Part shown: piece after piece, positions 23,207 through 34,762 of the stretch
Numbering within the stretch: the first letter of the stretch is position 1
Layout: every line of letters starts with the position of its first letter
From: Zygnema cylindricum
Taxonomy: Eukaryota; Streptophyta; Zygnematophyceae; Zygnematales; Zygnemataceae
DNA: 64,000 bases
Reading direction: 5' to 3'
Assembly (NCBI GenBank): GCA_037447655.1
Contig: JBBHKE010002834.1
Location: 218,371 to 282,370 of the forward strand
Translations under genes and position numbers: made by a program
The notes under the pieces: model-generated
What the model was told of the DNA's origin: nothing
Database searches by the model: none
Seen by the model: only the letters and a program-made list of their open reading frames with translations

Positions 23207-25740
23207 TTACTTATTTACACATTCGGAAGCCGGACGTTGGACCCCATTATAGCAACTAAGAGTGGCATTCGGCAAAGTAAAACAATTTAATCCGAGCAAA
23301 ACGCTACAAAAATCCATATTTTGCCTCCCTAATTTTGGTGTTCCCGAGAGGAAATTCAACGAAACGTCGACGTAAAGCTCCATTCGACCCTGAAATTGAA
23401 TCTGAAGGAAACCAGTTAACATGTTATTTCGTAAATACAGTTGAGTTATATTCACAAGGGACCCAATCGAGCTCGGGAGCGAACCGTTAAATTGGTTATT
23501 CGATAAATCCAGAACTTGAAGATTGGTCAAATTCCTTATTTCCGGTGGAATAGTACCCGTTAATCGGTTTCGATTGAGTCTTAATATTTTTAACGCCGTC
23601 AAATTTCCGACACTCTGCAAAACTCCACCCGAAAAATCGTTTCCGGAGAGATACAATTCCTGGAGATTTACCAATTGTCCTATAGTGGAGGGAATATTCG
23701 AACTGAAATAATTATCGGAAAGATCCAATTTTACAAGAGAAGTGAGACTACCGATGGAGGGAGACAATACTCCCACTAAACCCTTCGTGGGTAATATTAA
23801 ACCCACTATATTCCGAAGATTATCGCACTCGATTCCCGGCAAAACACACCATTTCCCCACTTTAATTACCGCTTCCCACGATTCCAAAACCCCATTAGGA
23901 TCAAATAAGATTCCCCTTTTGAGATTTAGTAGAGCCGTGGCGACAGGGCTCTGGACAGGAGGAGAGGGAGGAGGGCATTGAGAAACCGGAGGCTGAGGAG
24001 AGGGAGGCAGTGGAGGACGGATAGGTGGAGGAGGCCCGCGAGGGAGACGAGGGAGTGGTGGTGGCCTTAAGGACGGAGGAGACGGGGGAGGGAGGAGAGG
24101 AGGAGGAGGCTGACAGGGATTGAGAAGTGGGGGAGGGAGGGAGAGTTTTGGGGGGGGTGGAGATAGTTTGGGGACCCCCGAACAGGTGAAATTAGATTTT
24201 GGCGTACCGCTGTCGCAAGTGCAAAAAGCTCCTGTCGCATTTATTGAGCAGATCCCAAGCCCTGTCTCCCTCCATCCCTCTTTGGCTCAGTTTGGTTTTT
24301 TGTAAGAGTTTTAGGGTTAAACAAATGGGTAAAGGAAGAAAACAAAAAATGGGGTTTGTAGAGCTGGTGAAAATCTGAATTGGGCTGTTTTTCTTTTTTG
24401 GATAGGGTATATGGTTCCACAGTTTTAGGCAAAAAATGGCTATTTTGGAAGGGATACGGGAAGAAGAATTGAAAGAATTTGACAGAAGAGGGAGAATTAA
24501 ATGGAGTCTTTAGAATTTTGAGGTTTTTTAAAAGGTTGCATGAGGTGGTTTTATTTTTTGTATGTATGAATAAGTGCTGGAACAGTAAATGTGTGGATGA
24601 ATAATACAAGTTAAGAAAAAGAAGAAAACATTTGGCCTCCTATGGAATGTTTAAAAAAAGAAAAAAAAAACTTTGAGAAAAAAAAAAAAAAAAGCAAGCA
24701 AACCAAAAGTTAACAAAAAAATAAGTTAAAATAGCAATGAAATGATTTTGAGGAGAAATAAACAATGCCAATTAGAACAGTTTCAGTTTCAGTTTTTTTT
24801 TTTTTCTTTCGAAGGAAAAATATATTGGAAGTGAACATATACCTGAACAAGGTCCTCCATTTTGATTCAAGTTGCAGAATTTGGAGCATTCTGTGGCAGA
24901 TCTTTGACTCTCTTTTGGGCAAATGGAAGAAGGAAACTTACTATCAGAAATACAATTATTTGCCAAAACAGCACATAAAGGGGGCATATTGGAAGTGAGA
25001 GAAATAGGTCCTATTAAATAGTTATCCCCCAGATTAATATCTTGATAATTTTTAGTACTGAATTTTAAATTTACCGCTCCAGTTAGAAAATTGCTGCCCA
25101 AATTTAAATTTGTAAGGGTGGGAATATTCCCAATAGAAGATGGGATGAGGCCTCCCAATACATTGTAAGACAAATCTAGAGTGACAAGAGAACTCATATC
25201 TCCAATAGCGAGTGGTATATTTCCTCCAATTTTATTACCCGAAAGTTGTAAAGTTACTAATTTTTTCAAATTCCCCAATTCTTTCGGAATCGAACCGTCG
25301 AGATTATTGAGCGACAAATCCAAAAAAGTTAAGTTTTTCAAATTCCCAAGAGTTGAAGGAATCCCATTATAAAACCGATGGTTTCTTAAACTCAAATACT
25401 CAAGACTCAAAAGGTTTCCAAAAAATGGCGAAATTATGCCCTTTAACGAATAACCTTTAGGGCGACCAAAAAAATCAAAGTTAATTCGGATAACTTTCCC
25501 AAATTCATTGCACTCAACTCCATTAAATTGATAACAATAAACATATGATAAATCCCAAGAATAGACCCAACCAAGTCCGTAATCATCCAAATCGTCAAAT
25601 TGAATAAATCGCTTGATGGCCATAAGAGTGGATCGATCCCCGGGGTCTATAGGCCCATAATAATTATTCTTGGGCACATATTGCGCACGTGCGGCCAGAA
25701 ACAGGAGGGGAAGGAGAAGGAGAGAGAGTTTGAATGCCAT
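23207..25740 (-). CDS. LRR gene B: secreted two-module leucine-rich repeat protein with Pro-rich hinge (2 exons)
   Basis: Exon 1 is 25740-24843 and exon 2 is 24285-23207; the intron (24842-24286) starts GTATAT and ends in AG, phase 1. The product is 658 residues. Exon 1 gives a signal peptide (1-19), an N-cap, about seven LRR units and the same six-cysteine tail as A. Exon 2 gives KEGWRETGLG, C-x8-C-x-C-x10-C, a Pro-rich hinge richer than in A, a second N-cap with LESW...C...GIECDN, about six LRR units and a final cysteine tail ending in CVNK. Module 1 is exactly 144 nt shorter than in A, two whole 24-residue units. The open frame continues upstream of LESW with no stop to the acceptor, so an apparent start near 23887 is not the real one. 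Role unknown; extracellular recognition or wall binding is inferred from domains only. Confidence 0.85.
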
Positions 25741-26110
25741 TTTTGGAAGGGGAAGGGGGAGGGGGAGGCGGAGGGGGATGGGGAGGGGGAGGGGGAAGGA
25801 TTAGGGAGAGGGTAATGGTCTCGTCTCAGGTACAAAGTGTTGGGACATTTTCTGACGAAAGTGTTAAGGGCGGGGACGTGGCGTGCGGTACGGCCAATCA
25901 TAGGTTTTATTTTTCTTTCGCTCTCCTCAAAAGTTTTTTTCCCCCGAAGTGCCTTTCGGGATTGGCTGCGAAACAGAACCCTCGATTCGTGCATTTTTGC
26001 GGCTCCCCCTCACCAGATCTAGTCTGCCGTACAGACTATAGATTTATACAGCTGTCAGCCGACCATTTATGTAACTCACTCAGCGTACGGACGTACTTTA
26101 CCGACCGCTT
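25741..26110 (-). promoter_or_regulatory. 5' leader and proximal upstream region of gene B
   Basis: A long pyrimidine-rich leader (about 25741-25815 on the sense strand) precedes the ATG. Inverted CCAAT lies at 25894-25898 on the plus strand. An ACGT core in the block GCCACGTCCCCGCCC (plus 25876-25879) is shared with C. Confidence 0.5.
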
Positions 26111-26349
26111 TGGCCCCCCACCCGAAATATTCCGGAAGAACGCTACAGTGCTGTACTGTACATTACAGGACAGTACAAGTACAGTACTGTACTGTACTGC
26201 TGCTTTCCATAATAATTTTATTTCTGCGGTCAAATAGCTGAATTTTCGTTTTATCACTCTGATTGGTTGATATTCCTTTCAAATGTCTGTAAAGACTAAA
26301 GAGAATTGTAGATTTTTTTTTTTGGTAAACTCGCCATATATGACGACAT

Positions 26350-26415
26350 CGCTTTTCAAGTTCTGAGGGAGGGGGGAGGTGGGCGAGGTGGGAGGGGGGG
26401 GGGGGGGGGGGCAAA
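26350..26415. repeat. Poly-G-rich tract
   Basis: A GGGAGG-rich stretch ends in a run of about 19 G. It is absent from the otherwise similar region upstream of A, and may be a slippage-prone or poorly assembled site. Confidence 0.8.
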
Positions 26416-26679
26416 AGATCCCTTATGACAAGTGAAAATAGTCGTCTGGAATCTTCCACAGGATAGATCATTCGGACGGCCAGGATCTACTCCGCGTTTA
26501 CCTGGCATTTTCCGTAGATCGTCCGTACCTCACTGGACTGTACTAGATGGTACTGTACTTGATTCCGCTTACTCCCTTTGAGATGTATGGATGCGTCACT
26601 GGCAATGCCAGCTTGCAAAGACTTTACGCGTACGGTCGTGACTTTCGGCTCATGCTTGTCGTACGACTGCTTAAGACTG

Positions 26680-27235
26680 AGCAGAAATTGTACGTACACA
26701 TTCGTTTTTAATGAATTTTAACTTTTTTCATGTTGTCGCCTAGCTTCTTTTGGACATCACTATTTATTCCCCACTTTCCACGGCGTTTGTCTCCGAATGA
26801 AGTAGATAGGTTTGTCGTATCCGTTTCGATATGCTTATAGGCCGAGCTCCCGTGAGGAGGAGGCAGTAGTTGTACGGCGGCGTAGAAATTGGTCAGGCTT
26901 GCTGTCAGATACTAAAAATAGTCGAAGATTCTTCTGGCGTACTTTATGAATGCCAGGATTGTAAAAGCGCACTATCTCGTTGTACTACATGTACGGTAAT
27001 GCTTAACAATAGAAAAAGTCAAAGGGCAGGCGAAGGGAGCGCGAGGGGACATCTTCCGGCGAAGGTTTTCTGGCGGATTTTGGTGGATTCGCCTCCAACC
27101 TGTCAGAAAATGTTAGTGCCACGTGTAGAAAAATGGGTGTACAGCCGTACATTCTCAAAAGTATATCATGCAGTTGTAGCGACTGTATACAACCTGTAGC
27201 TACAGTAAATTACTGTAGCAGCCGTCCTTTTGTAG
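26680..27235. repeat. Distal upstream segment duplicated between genes B and A
   Basis: This is the counterpart of 13569-14110. Beyond 27235 the two regions are unrelated. Confidence 0.7.
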
Positions 27236-27448
27236 CAACCGTCCTCATAAGGCCTCTTCTCCATCATGCGCCGACAGTAGTCGTACGGAAACGTTTACTG
27301 GCAGTAATATTTGGTTCACATCTCCATCGGGTCGTGTCAGCAACAAATCTATCGCCTACGTGCTTTATTTCGGTTGGACCACGTAAGTGCGTGTTTACAC
27401 GACGAGCAGTCAGCACAAAATCTGAAACTCATTATATTACGTGACTGA

Positions 27449-28228
27449 GGGTGCGTCTCCATGTGCCTAAGTAAGGGAATTTTTCTGTCGTTTTCCCTTA
27501 AAACTTAGAGCCGTACTGCGTAAGTTTCTTCCGTACAAAAAAATAGAAAAAAGGAAAAGTACATTTTGCGTCATCATCGAATTTAGAATGTACTACATGT
27601 TGTCGTCTTGTGTTCTTCGACCCACGGCCACGCCAAAAAACGTCATCTTCAAACTTTTCTTTAAAAAACAGGGACGATGTGTTTTAAAACAAAGTATGTT
27701 TGAAAAGCAAATAGGAACACGTATTTGCACGTGTAAAAAAATTTACAAAAATTTCAAACGAATTCAATCGAAGGCGAAAGGTACACTATTCGTTATTTTT
27801 TGTCCGTTTGCGTTCCGGTATGACGAGGCAAAGTACACAATTTGTTAAGTTTTGTCCGTTTGCGCCGAGTTCGGATTTTATTTCGCCCGGGGTCTCAAGA
27901 TTCCGATGCCATTTCACGTCGAGCGGAGAAGCGACGCAAAGGCAAAATGCATCTTCTTCAACCGTGAAACGGCACAGGCTGGAAAGCGGTACGTCTACAA
28001 TGTCACGAAAACTCATGCGACGTCACAAACAGTTACAAAAAATAACGTGCGTCATCACAGATTGTAGACGTTGCCAACCGTCACGGGCATTGTCATCGTA
28101 TACAATCGTCACACGCTTAAGTAACCATGTCGCCGCTACACATAGGGACACCCGAAATCCGGGTCCGCCGGATCTGCGCTAAAAAACAAAGTTTTTTCGC
28201 TACGTTTCAATTACATGGAGACGCACCC
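27449..28228. mobile_element. PIF/Harbinger-like element, 780 bp
   Basis: Ends GGGTGCGTCTCCATGT and CATGGAGACGCACCC are inverted repeats flanked by TGA on both sides. Its right half, reversed, is related to 12363 onwards upstream of A. A 124-codon open frame inside (27808-28182) has no transposase signature. Confidence 0.7.
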
Positions 28229-28671
28229 TGAATCTTGCAACTTTTTGGCCCCGCAGGGGTGCCGAAGGCGTCTACGTCGCCCGTATTCTAAGCGCGACCG
28301 TATGTTTATGGTTTATTTTATCTGTTTTTTTATTTTATTTTATTAAAAAAACAACCCTAAAAACGAAACCCTATTTCACATACCCGATCCCAAGAGGTGC
28401 CGAAGGTCACTGAGAGGTGCCGAAGGTCCCACAAATGTATGGAGGTTTGTTTTAAACCCATACTGTACATGTTGTACATTCGTGTTTTGTCGTTATTTTT
28501 GTTTTTTTGTCGTTCGTGTTTTGTCGTTTAAAATTTGAAAAAAGCAGGCGCCGCAAATTTCGGATAAAAATGAATGGTGAAAAAGGCGTCAAGGTAGATT
28601 CAAAGATTTATGGTGGTTTTTTTTTGGATTTGATTACAAATTGTCAAAAGGCCCGTGGCCTCTGTTCAAGG
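28229..28671. other. Spacer, nothing identified
   Basis: Contains T-rich runs and short direct repeats (AGAGGTGCCGAAGGT twice near 28393-28425). No gene recognised. Confidence 0.35.
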
Positions 28672-28945
28672 CATAGTTCAAAGTAGGCGTTTTTATGGTA
28701 GGCCTTTGGTCGCCGCCTTTATCGTAAGTTGTGTTATGGGCTTTTCATGTGATCTTCTTTGATCGGTACTTTGATCAGCGACCGTCCGATCATCCGAATC
28801 TGACAATGTAAATAAAATTTTTGGTCCGAATGTTTTAATTAGTCCGAATAGGTCTGAATACAATATGGGTCTTAATGTCATATTGTATGTTTTGCATACA
28901 ATAGGCATATTGTATGGACATACTTTCACCTACTTTTAAGCTATG
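28672..28945. mobile_element. hAT-type MITE, CATAGTTCAAAAG family
   Basis: Starts CATAGTTCAAAGTAGGCG and ends CCTACTTTTAAGCTATG, an imperfect inverted repeat. The flanks GTTCAAGG and GTTCGAAG are partly alike. The interior is shared with 31867-32164 and 40535-41020. Confidence 0.7.
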
Positions 28946-29075
28946 GTTCGAAGGCGCGTGGCATATGCCACATGTAAGGTTCCTATCTGACAACCGTCCT
29001 GAAAAGTATGTGACATTTTTTCGTGTAAACCTTTTACACGTCCAGTGTCTAGCTATTCCACTCCTTCAAAACTAA

Positions 29076-30045
29076 GGGTATGTCCCCATGTATTAAAGTA
29101 TCGACGCTTTTCTGTCGTTTTCGCCCAAAACGGAGTTCAATACAAGAAAATCAATACTTTAAAAGTACAGCAAACTTTAAGTCGATAATTTAAATTTACT
29201 TCATGTTTGTCGTCATGTAAACGCATTTTGGGGTTTTCCTTTTTTCGACCCCCCGGCAAGAAAATCCAGCCCGTGAAAAAACTTCATCAGAAATCGCCTC
29301 GCGACTGGATTTCATGAAAAGTATCACCCAAACAACGAATGAACAACAGTCGACGCACGCGCCACACGAGTGGGAAAATTTTAGGACGAGGGAGAGCACT
29401 TGCTGTTTTTTCTCCTTGCCTGTCACTTGCATGTAAGGAAAATTGCATGTAAGGAAAAGATGAGCCTGTACAAAAAAAAATCTGAAGGGTTCTCGGACGT
29501 CCACTTTCATTCATGGGTCTTTTGCGTAATTTTGCTCCTTCGTCGCCTCTCCCCACTCCCTCTTACATTATCGCTTTTATCTCATACTTTTTTGAACGAG
29601 GCACGAAAAAACTGGTATGAAATAAAAGATATTTGTAAAAAAAAAAAATTGTATACCTTTATGTATACTTTTATGCCAAGTCGAGTGAGAAAAGTCAGAA
29701 AAACGAAATCAGATAACCATGTCAAAAAGTTCTTAAATTTGTGACGTCGACGTTGTCACAAATGAGCATGGCGTCACAATGTCACAAAACCCTAAACATC
29801 TACAATGTCACAAAATTACAAAAATCTAGACGTCTACAAATGTCGCTATTTTTGTTGGCGTCACCGATTCTTGAAAGTTTCGTAGTCGTTTTCACCCATC
29901 ACAAACTTGTACCTACGTCTACAACCGTCACATGTCAAAGTTCCGATTTCATTTTCGCACATTGGGACGTTCTTCAAGTAGTACGGAGAATCTCACTATA
30001 GTCCAAAATACTTTGTCAAAGTACCAATTATATAGGAATATACAC
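29076..30045. mobile_element. PIF/Harbinger-like element, about 970 bp
   Basis: The left end GGGTATGTCCCCATGTA and right end TATAGGAATATACAC are a degenerate inverted pair, both flanked by TAA. The interior, rich in GACGTCTACAA motifs and a CATTCATGGGTCTTTTGC block, is shared in reverse with 33069-34016. Confidence 0.6.
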
Positions 30046-31205
30046 TAAGGGAGGAGACTAGCCAAAGACACTAGATAGAATGTTTGTTTGCTTCAAAAAC
30101 ACGAAATCGGACAGTCAGCGAAAACTAGCAAAAACTCTTTGATGTGACGCCTCCTTCACCATCCATTGACATCTTAGATTTGTCGAGCCTGCATTTTTCA
30201 AATAAATCACCAAAACGATAGATTCCTCGATGACATGACTTGATGGAGCAGTAAACCAAATATTACTGCCAATAATCGCTTTCATTCGATGATTGTCGGC
30301 GCCTGAAGGAGAAAATGCCTAAGTTGAGTGGTTCCACGTAAGTTAAGATTTGGTATTAAAATAGTCAATGATTTTCAAACCAACTAATTTTAACTAAAAA
30401 ATACACCGTGAATCGATATTAGTGTTCATAACGCTATTTCGGCGCCCCCAAATATTGACCAAAATTCTCAAATAGAATTATTAATTCTATTTTGGAAAAC
30501 CCCAATTTCCCGATTAGAGTGCGGTTCCATAAGTCGTTTTTGTAATCGTATGGCCAACTCTACGGGTCGGGTTAATTCAGTCGATGATCCATCAAGTAGA
30601 GCCTGTAAACCACGTGTTCTAAATTGAATGGCACCACGTAAGCTACGATACGATATTGAATATCATTAAAAAATTTCACACCGACAAATTTCACTTCAAA
30701 TCTTCACTTGCGTACATGTACCTGCATACCCAGTCATAATACGACAGCACTCTTCTACTTTTTGCAAACGTCAATCTTCTACGCCAGCTCATTTTTGAGG
30801 GTTATTGTTTTTTAACATATTGAGAATCTTTTGCCGGAAATAGTGTGACAAAAGAGCTTTGCTAGAAATAGTGGGACGAAAGACCATTTCGAGATTTCTC
30901 TTTTTATTTTCAGTTCCATATTGAAATGTACATACCATGTGAAAATCTTGTGATTTTCTGTTGGTTGTCCATCGTGACTCGTAGCTTAATCGTCTAGCGT
31001 GCCGCGATTCATTTTTATCTGTAGCTGACAACCCACCTTTTACAGCAATGTTGTTAGCTACAGAGAAAAATGAAGTTAACGCCTCGCGAATGAATATCTG
31101 ACGGTTAGTGTTACCTCCCAAACCTTCGCTCTATAATGTTGTTTCGTGATAAAAACAAAAAAACAGTACGGTTTGGTACGGATAGGCGCGGATTTCCGTA
31201 ATCTA
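30046..31205. other. Spacer with a partial TA-type MITE
   Basis: A left-end MITE fragment starts near 30405 (CACCGTGAATCGATATTAG) with no clear right end. An unassigned open frame at 30789-31121 (minus) has no recognised domain. Confidence 0.35.
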
Positions 31206-31717
31206 CATCGCGAATCGTAATTAGAGTTATGTACGCTAATCCTGTCACCCCAAATTTTGACTCTATCACTATAAATAGAGTACATTATTCTAAATTATTC
31301 TTTACGTTATTTAAGGTAATTTTTGAATGAGCGTTCATAACTCTAATACAGTGCCGTTTTAAATAGTGTGGCGTACGGTCGGTGTCTGACCGTGCAAAAC
31401 TGTTCTTTATTAAGTAAAAAAACACAAATAATAGTTTAGTACAGGTCGTTCTCATGTAACTGCGTTTTAACAAACCGCGTAATGTAAACGTCATAATGCA
31501 GTGAAACTGTACGTTTTGTCAGATTCTGTACTTGTACTTAATTTACACTGGATATATTTAGCGCACAAATGTACGCCCAAATTAGAGTTATTGATAAATT
31601 AGAGTAAATTTCCTTTTTGAAAAAGTTTTATCACACAAATTAGAGTTCATAACTCTAATTATTATTTTTTCTTTTTTTACTCTAATTTTTTCTTTACTCT
31701 AGTTACGATTCGCGGTG
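31206..31717. mobile_element. TA-flanked MITE, long form
   Basis: Ends CATCGCGAATCGTAATTAG and CTAGTTACGATTCGCGGTG are flanked by TA. The interior has the GTACGGTCGGTGTCTGACCG block typical of the long form. Confidence 0.7.
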
Positions 31718-31860
31718 TACCCCACTTTTCGGCTTATGGAACTTGACCCTTGGATTCAATGATTTCCGTGAAAATCCCCAGATTCCTAATTAGCGTTAAT
31801 AACGCTAATTGTTTTTTAACCCTAATTATTTCATAACGCTAATAGCCATTCACGTTGTAT
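31718..31860. mobile_element. Right part of another TA-type MITE
   Basis: AGCGTTAATAACGCTAATTG...GCTAATAGCCATTCACGTTG before TA matches the right half of the short-form MITEs. It abuts the previous element directly. Confidence 0.5.
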
Positions 31861-31866
31861 TCATTT

Positions 31867-32164
31867 CATAGTTCAAAAGTAGGCGTTTTTATGGTAGGCC
31901 TTTGGTCGACGCCTTTATCGTATGTTGTGTTATGGGCTTTTCATGTGATCTTCTTAGATCGCTACTTTGATCAGGGACCGTCCGAATCTCACGGTGTAAA
32001 TAAATTTTTTTGGTCTGAATGTTTTAATTGGTCCAATTTTTGGTCCGAATGTTTTAATTGGTCCGAGTAGGTCCGAATACAATATGGGTCTTAAGGTCAT
32101 ATTGTATGTTTTGCGTACAATAGGCATATTGTATGGGCCTACTTTCACCTACTTTTGAACTCTG
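31867..32164. mobile_element. hAT-type MITE, CATAGTTCAAAAG family, complete
   Basis: Starts CATAGTTCAAAAGTAGGCG and ends CCTACTTTTGAACTCTG. Flanking octamers ATTCATTT and TTTCATTT agree at 7 of 8 positions, fitting an 8-bp hAT duplication. No coding capacity. Confidence 0.75.
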
Positions 32165-32193
32165 TTTCATTTGCGTACCATATCATCGTACGT

Positions 32194-32818
32194 CAGAGGT
32201 CGCAAACGGTCAACCGAAACCGTGACCGACCGTTAACCGACCGCCCGCGCCGGATCCGGAACGGATTCGGTTGCCAAATTTTGAGGGCCAGGCGGTTGCG
32301 ATCGGTTGATTCACCAGAAAAAAAAACGTTCGGCTATGGTCGGTCATCCAAAAAATAAAAAAAAATGAAAATTTTGTAATCCATACAATCCAACATTATT
32401 GTACTTTGTACTCTTTTGTATCGTGGAAGTACGTGACATCATGATCAGCGTCGCAAATTTGACACGGTAGTAACTCTATTCATTTCGCAAATCTTAGGGA
32501 ACGCGACAAAGCGTCGCAAATCTGACACGTTAGTAAACACTATTCATTTCGCAAATCTAAGGGAATGCAACATATCGTAATTATTGGTTTATTCATACGT
32601 TGTACATTAGTTATTTCTGTTCTTTTTCGGTTACGGGCGGGCACGGTTAGTCGCGAGAAATCGGATTTCGGTTAACTTTTATTTTCGTAAACGCTGGTCG
32701 GTTAACGGTTAACATTTTTGGAGCGTGACATAACCTGGTCGGGCGTCGGTTACTCAGATTTTGAAAAAAACAAACGGTCGGTTTCGGTTTTGTAAAATTT
32801 TGACTTTTCCGACCTCTG
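32194..32818. mobile_element. hAT-type MITE, CAGAGGTCG family, complete, 625 bp
   Basis: Starts CAGAGGTCGCAAACGGTC and ends TTTTCCGACCTCTG, with an exact 8-bp target duplication TCGTACGT on both sides. The 9-bp terminal repeat CAGAGGTCG is perfect. No transposase is encoded; the source is unknown. Confidence 0.85.
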
Positions 32819-33068
32819 TCGTACGTACATTTTTGTACTCTTTGCATACGCTTCACTCATTTTTTTAGGGTTCTTGTTTTTCGTGACGAATGAGCGTTGC
32901 CAGAAATAGCGTGACTAAAGAGCGCTAAAGTACTGGATTACTTAGCATTTTCGGTTAGATTTTGGAAGGTACAGTACATGTATTGTACAAATTTTTGAAT
33001 TGAACGCAGAAATAAAAAATAATCGAAGCTATTGGCAAAAATTTGAAGTTTTGTACTTGGATGGTTTA

Positions 33069-34016
33069 GGGGCGTGTTCCTATGTAACCGAAATTTTGAA
33101 ACGTTACTTTGGATTTTAGCGCAGATTTTACGGTGTACTTTTCAAAGTGTTCCTTTGTCAATCATTACTTGCGCCTTCATTACTTCAAAATATGTGACAG
33201 GTGTAGACGTCTACAAAATATGCGACAACCTACGAAAGTACGAAACGAAATGTAGACGACTACGAAACTTCCTAAAATTAGTGACGTCTACAAAAACGGC
33301 GACGGTTGTAGACATCGAGTTTTTGTGACATTGTAGATGTTTTGGGTTTTGTGACATCGCGAAGTCATGCTACCTTATGACGTCATCAACATGTAAACTT
33401 TCCGCCATGGCTTCCTGATTTTTTTTTCTTACCATTTATAATTCGATATGACATCAAAATGAGACCAAAAATATATAAAAAAAAAGAAAAAAAATATATC
33501 TTTCATTTGATACTATTATTGTTGCATTTCATTTAGATATGAGAGAAAGAGAAGCGGTCGAATGAAAAAGATAGGGAGAGACGAGGGCGTTGTAAATTTT
33601 TGCAAAAGACCCATGAATGAAAGTGGACCCCAACGATTTTTTTTCCGTACATGCTTGTCATTTTTGTATGTACATGCGCGTGACGAGCATGGAAAAAAAT
33701 AGCGTGTACTCTCCCTCGTTCAAAAACTTTCGAAGACGTTTCACGCGTGCAATACCTGCTTTTTATTCGTCAATAGGGTGTTATTTTCGTTAAAATCAGA
33801 TCGCGATTTGATTCCAGTGCAAGTGTGAAGATGACCTGAAGTGGGTCGCGATGATAATAACGCCAAATTTCCGTACCTTCCAAGTTCCAAGAGGACGCAA
33901 AATGTACTTGTGTTTTTGCCCATTTTTCGTACGGCGTAATATTTTCTCGTTGGAAGTCCCATTTTCTGTCAAAACGACGGAAAAAAACCCTTACTTGAAC
34001 ACATGGGAACACGCCC
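33069..34016. mobile_element. PIF/Harbinger-like element, about 950 bp
   Basis: Ends GGGGCGTGTTCCTATGT and ACATGGGAACACGCCC are flanked by TTA. The interior is related to 29076-30045 in reverse. It lies at the upstream end of the gene C segment. Confidence 0.7.
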
Positions 34017-34169
34017 TTATCCATCGCAGTTTTGATAATAAAATCTTCTCTTTCCATTAAAAATTTGAAGCGTATGTGACCACAAAAAATTCGTCGCATT
34101 GTGCTGTGCCACGACGTGTAAAACAAACTAACCGGCAAAGGTAAGCCGGTACAGTAGTACTGTGCTGTA

Positions 34170-34381
34170 CACTGTGTATCGCTATTAGTGTTAATAGTTT
34201 TTTGCCACTTAAAACATCCTTTCTCCGTGCACACTTGTCTGAAATTCAATTTGAGACCGCCAATTGGAAGTGGGAATCTTACTTTTCAATAGCAACCGTC
34301 AGATCCACAGTCGGACATGTGTGCACGAGGAAATAATGTTTTAGAGACGAAAAATATATTAACACTAATAGCGATACACGG
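34170..34381. mobile_element. TA-flanked MITE of the CACTTAAAACATC family, in the upstream region of gene C
   Basis: Ends CACTGTGTATCGCTATTAG and CTAATAGCGATACACGG are flanked by TA. The inner arm CACTTAAAACATCCTTTCTC is present. It interrupts the upstream sequence that C shares with A and B. Confidence 0.65.
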
Positions 34382-34389
34382 TAGTACTC

Positions 34390-34762
34390 TTCCGTAATGT
34401 TTTGCCCGATTGGTCGGCAAAGTGCGTCCGTACGCTGATTGAGTAACATATATAAATGGTCGGTTGACAGCTGTAAACCCTAGAGTCTGTACGGCAGAAT
34501 AGGTTTGGTCGAGAGCCGCAAAAATGCACGAATCGAGGGTTCTGTTTCGCAGCCAATCCCGAAAGGCACATCGGGGGAAAAAAGGAAAGCGCAGAAAAAG
34601 AAAACATATGATTGGCCGCGCGGCACGCCACGTCCCCGCCCTTAACACTTTCGTCAAAAAACGTCACAAAGCTCTTTACTTGAGAAGAGACCGTCGAGTC
34701 GTCGACCACTCTACCCCTTCCCCTTTCCTATCCCTTTCCCCCTCCTCCTCCCACTCCCAAAT
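34390..34762 (+). promoter_or_regulatory. 5' leader and proximal upstream region of gene C
   Basis: It matches the upstream regions of A and B: ATTGG at 34611-34615 (inverted CCAAT), CCACGTCCC at 34628-34636 and a pyrimidine-rich leader (about 34710-34760) immediately before the ATG. A plant ACGT-core or G-box-like role is inferred from the motif only. Confidence 0.5.

Noticed and set aside
23207-23887. A separate 226-residue LRR gene starting at 23887
   Set aside because: The apparent start is a TTG (Leu in LESW) and the frame is open upstream through the Pro-rich hinge to the splice acceptor at 24286.
28946-28960. tRNA T-loop-like GGTTCGAA
   Set aside because: No acceptor stem, D-arm or anticodon arm at the required spacing.
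33770-34249. 159-codon open frame on the minus strand
   Set aside because: It runs across the end of a PIF/Harbinger-like element into a MITE, so the frame is accidental.
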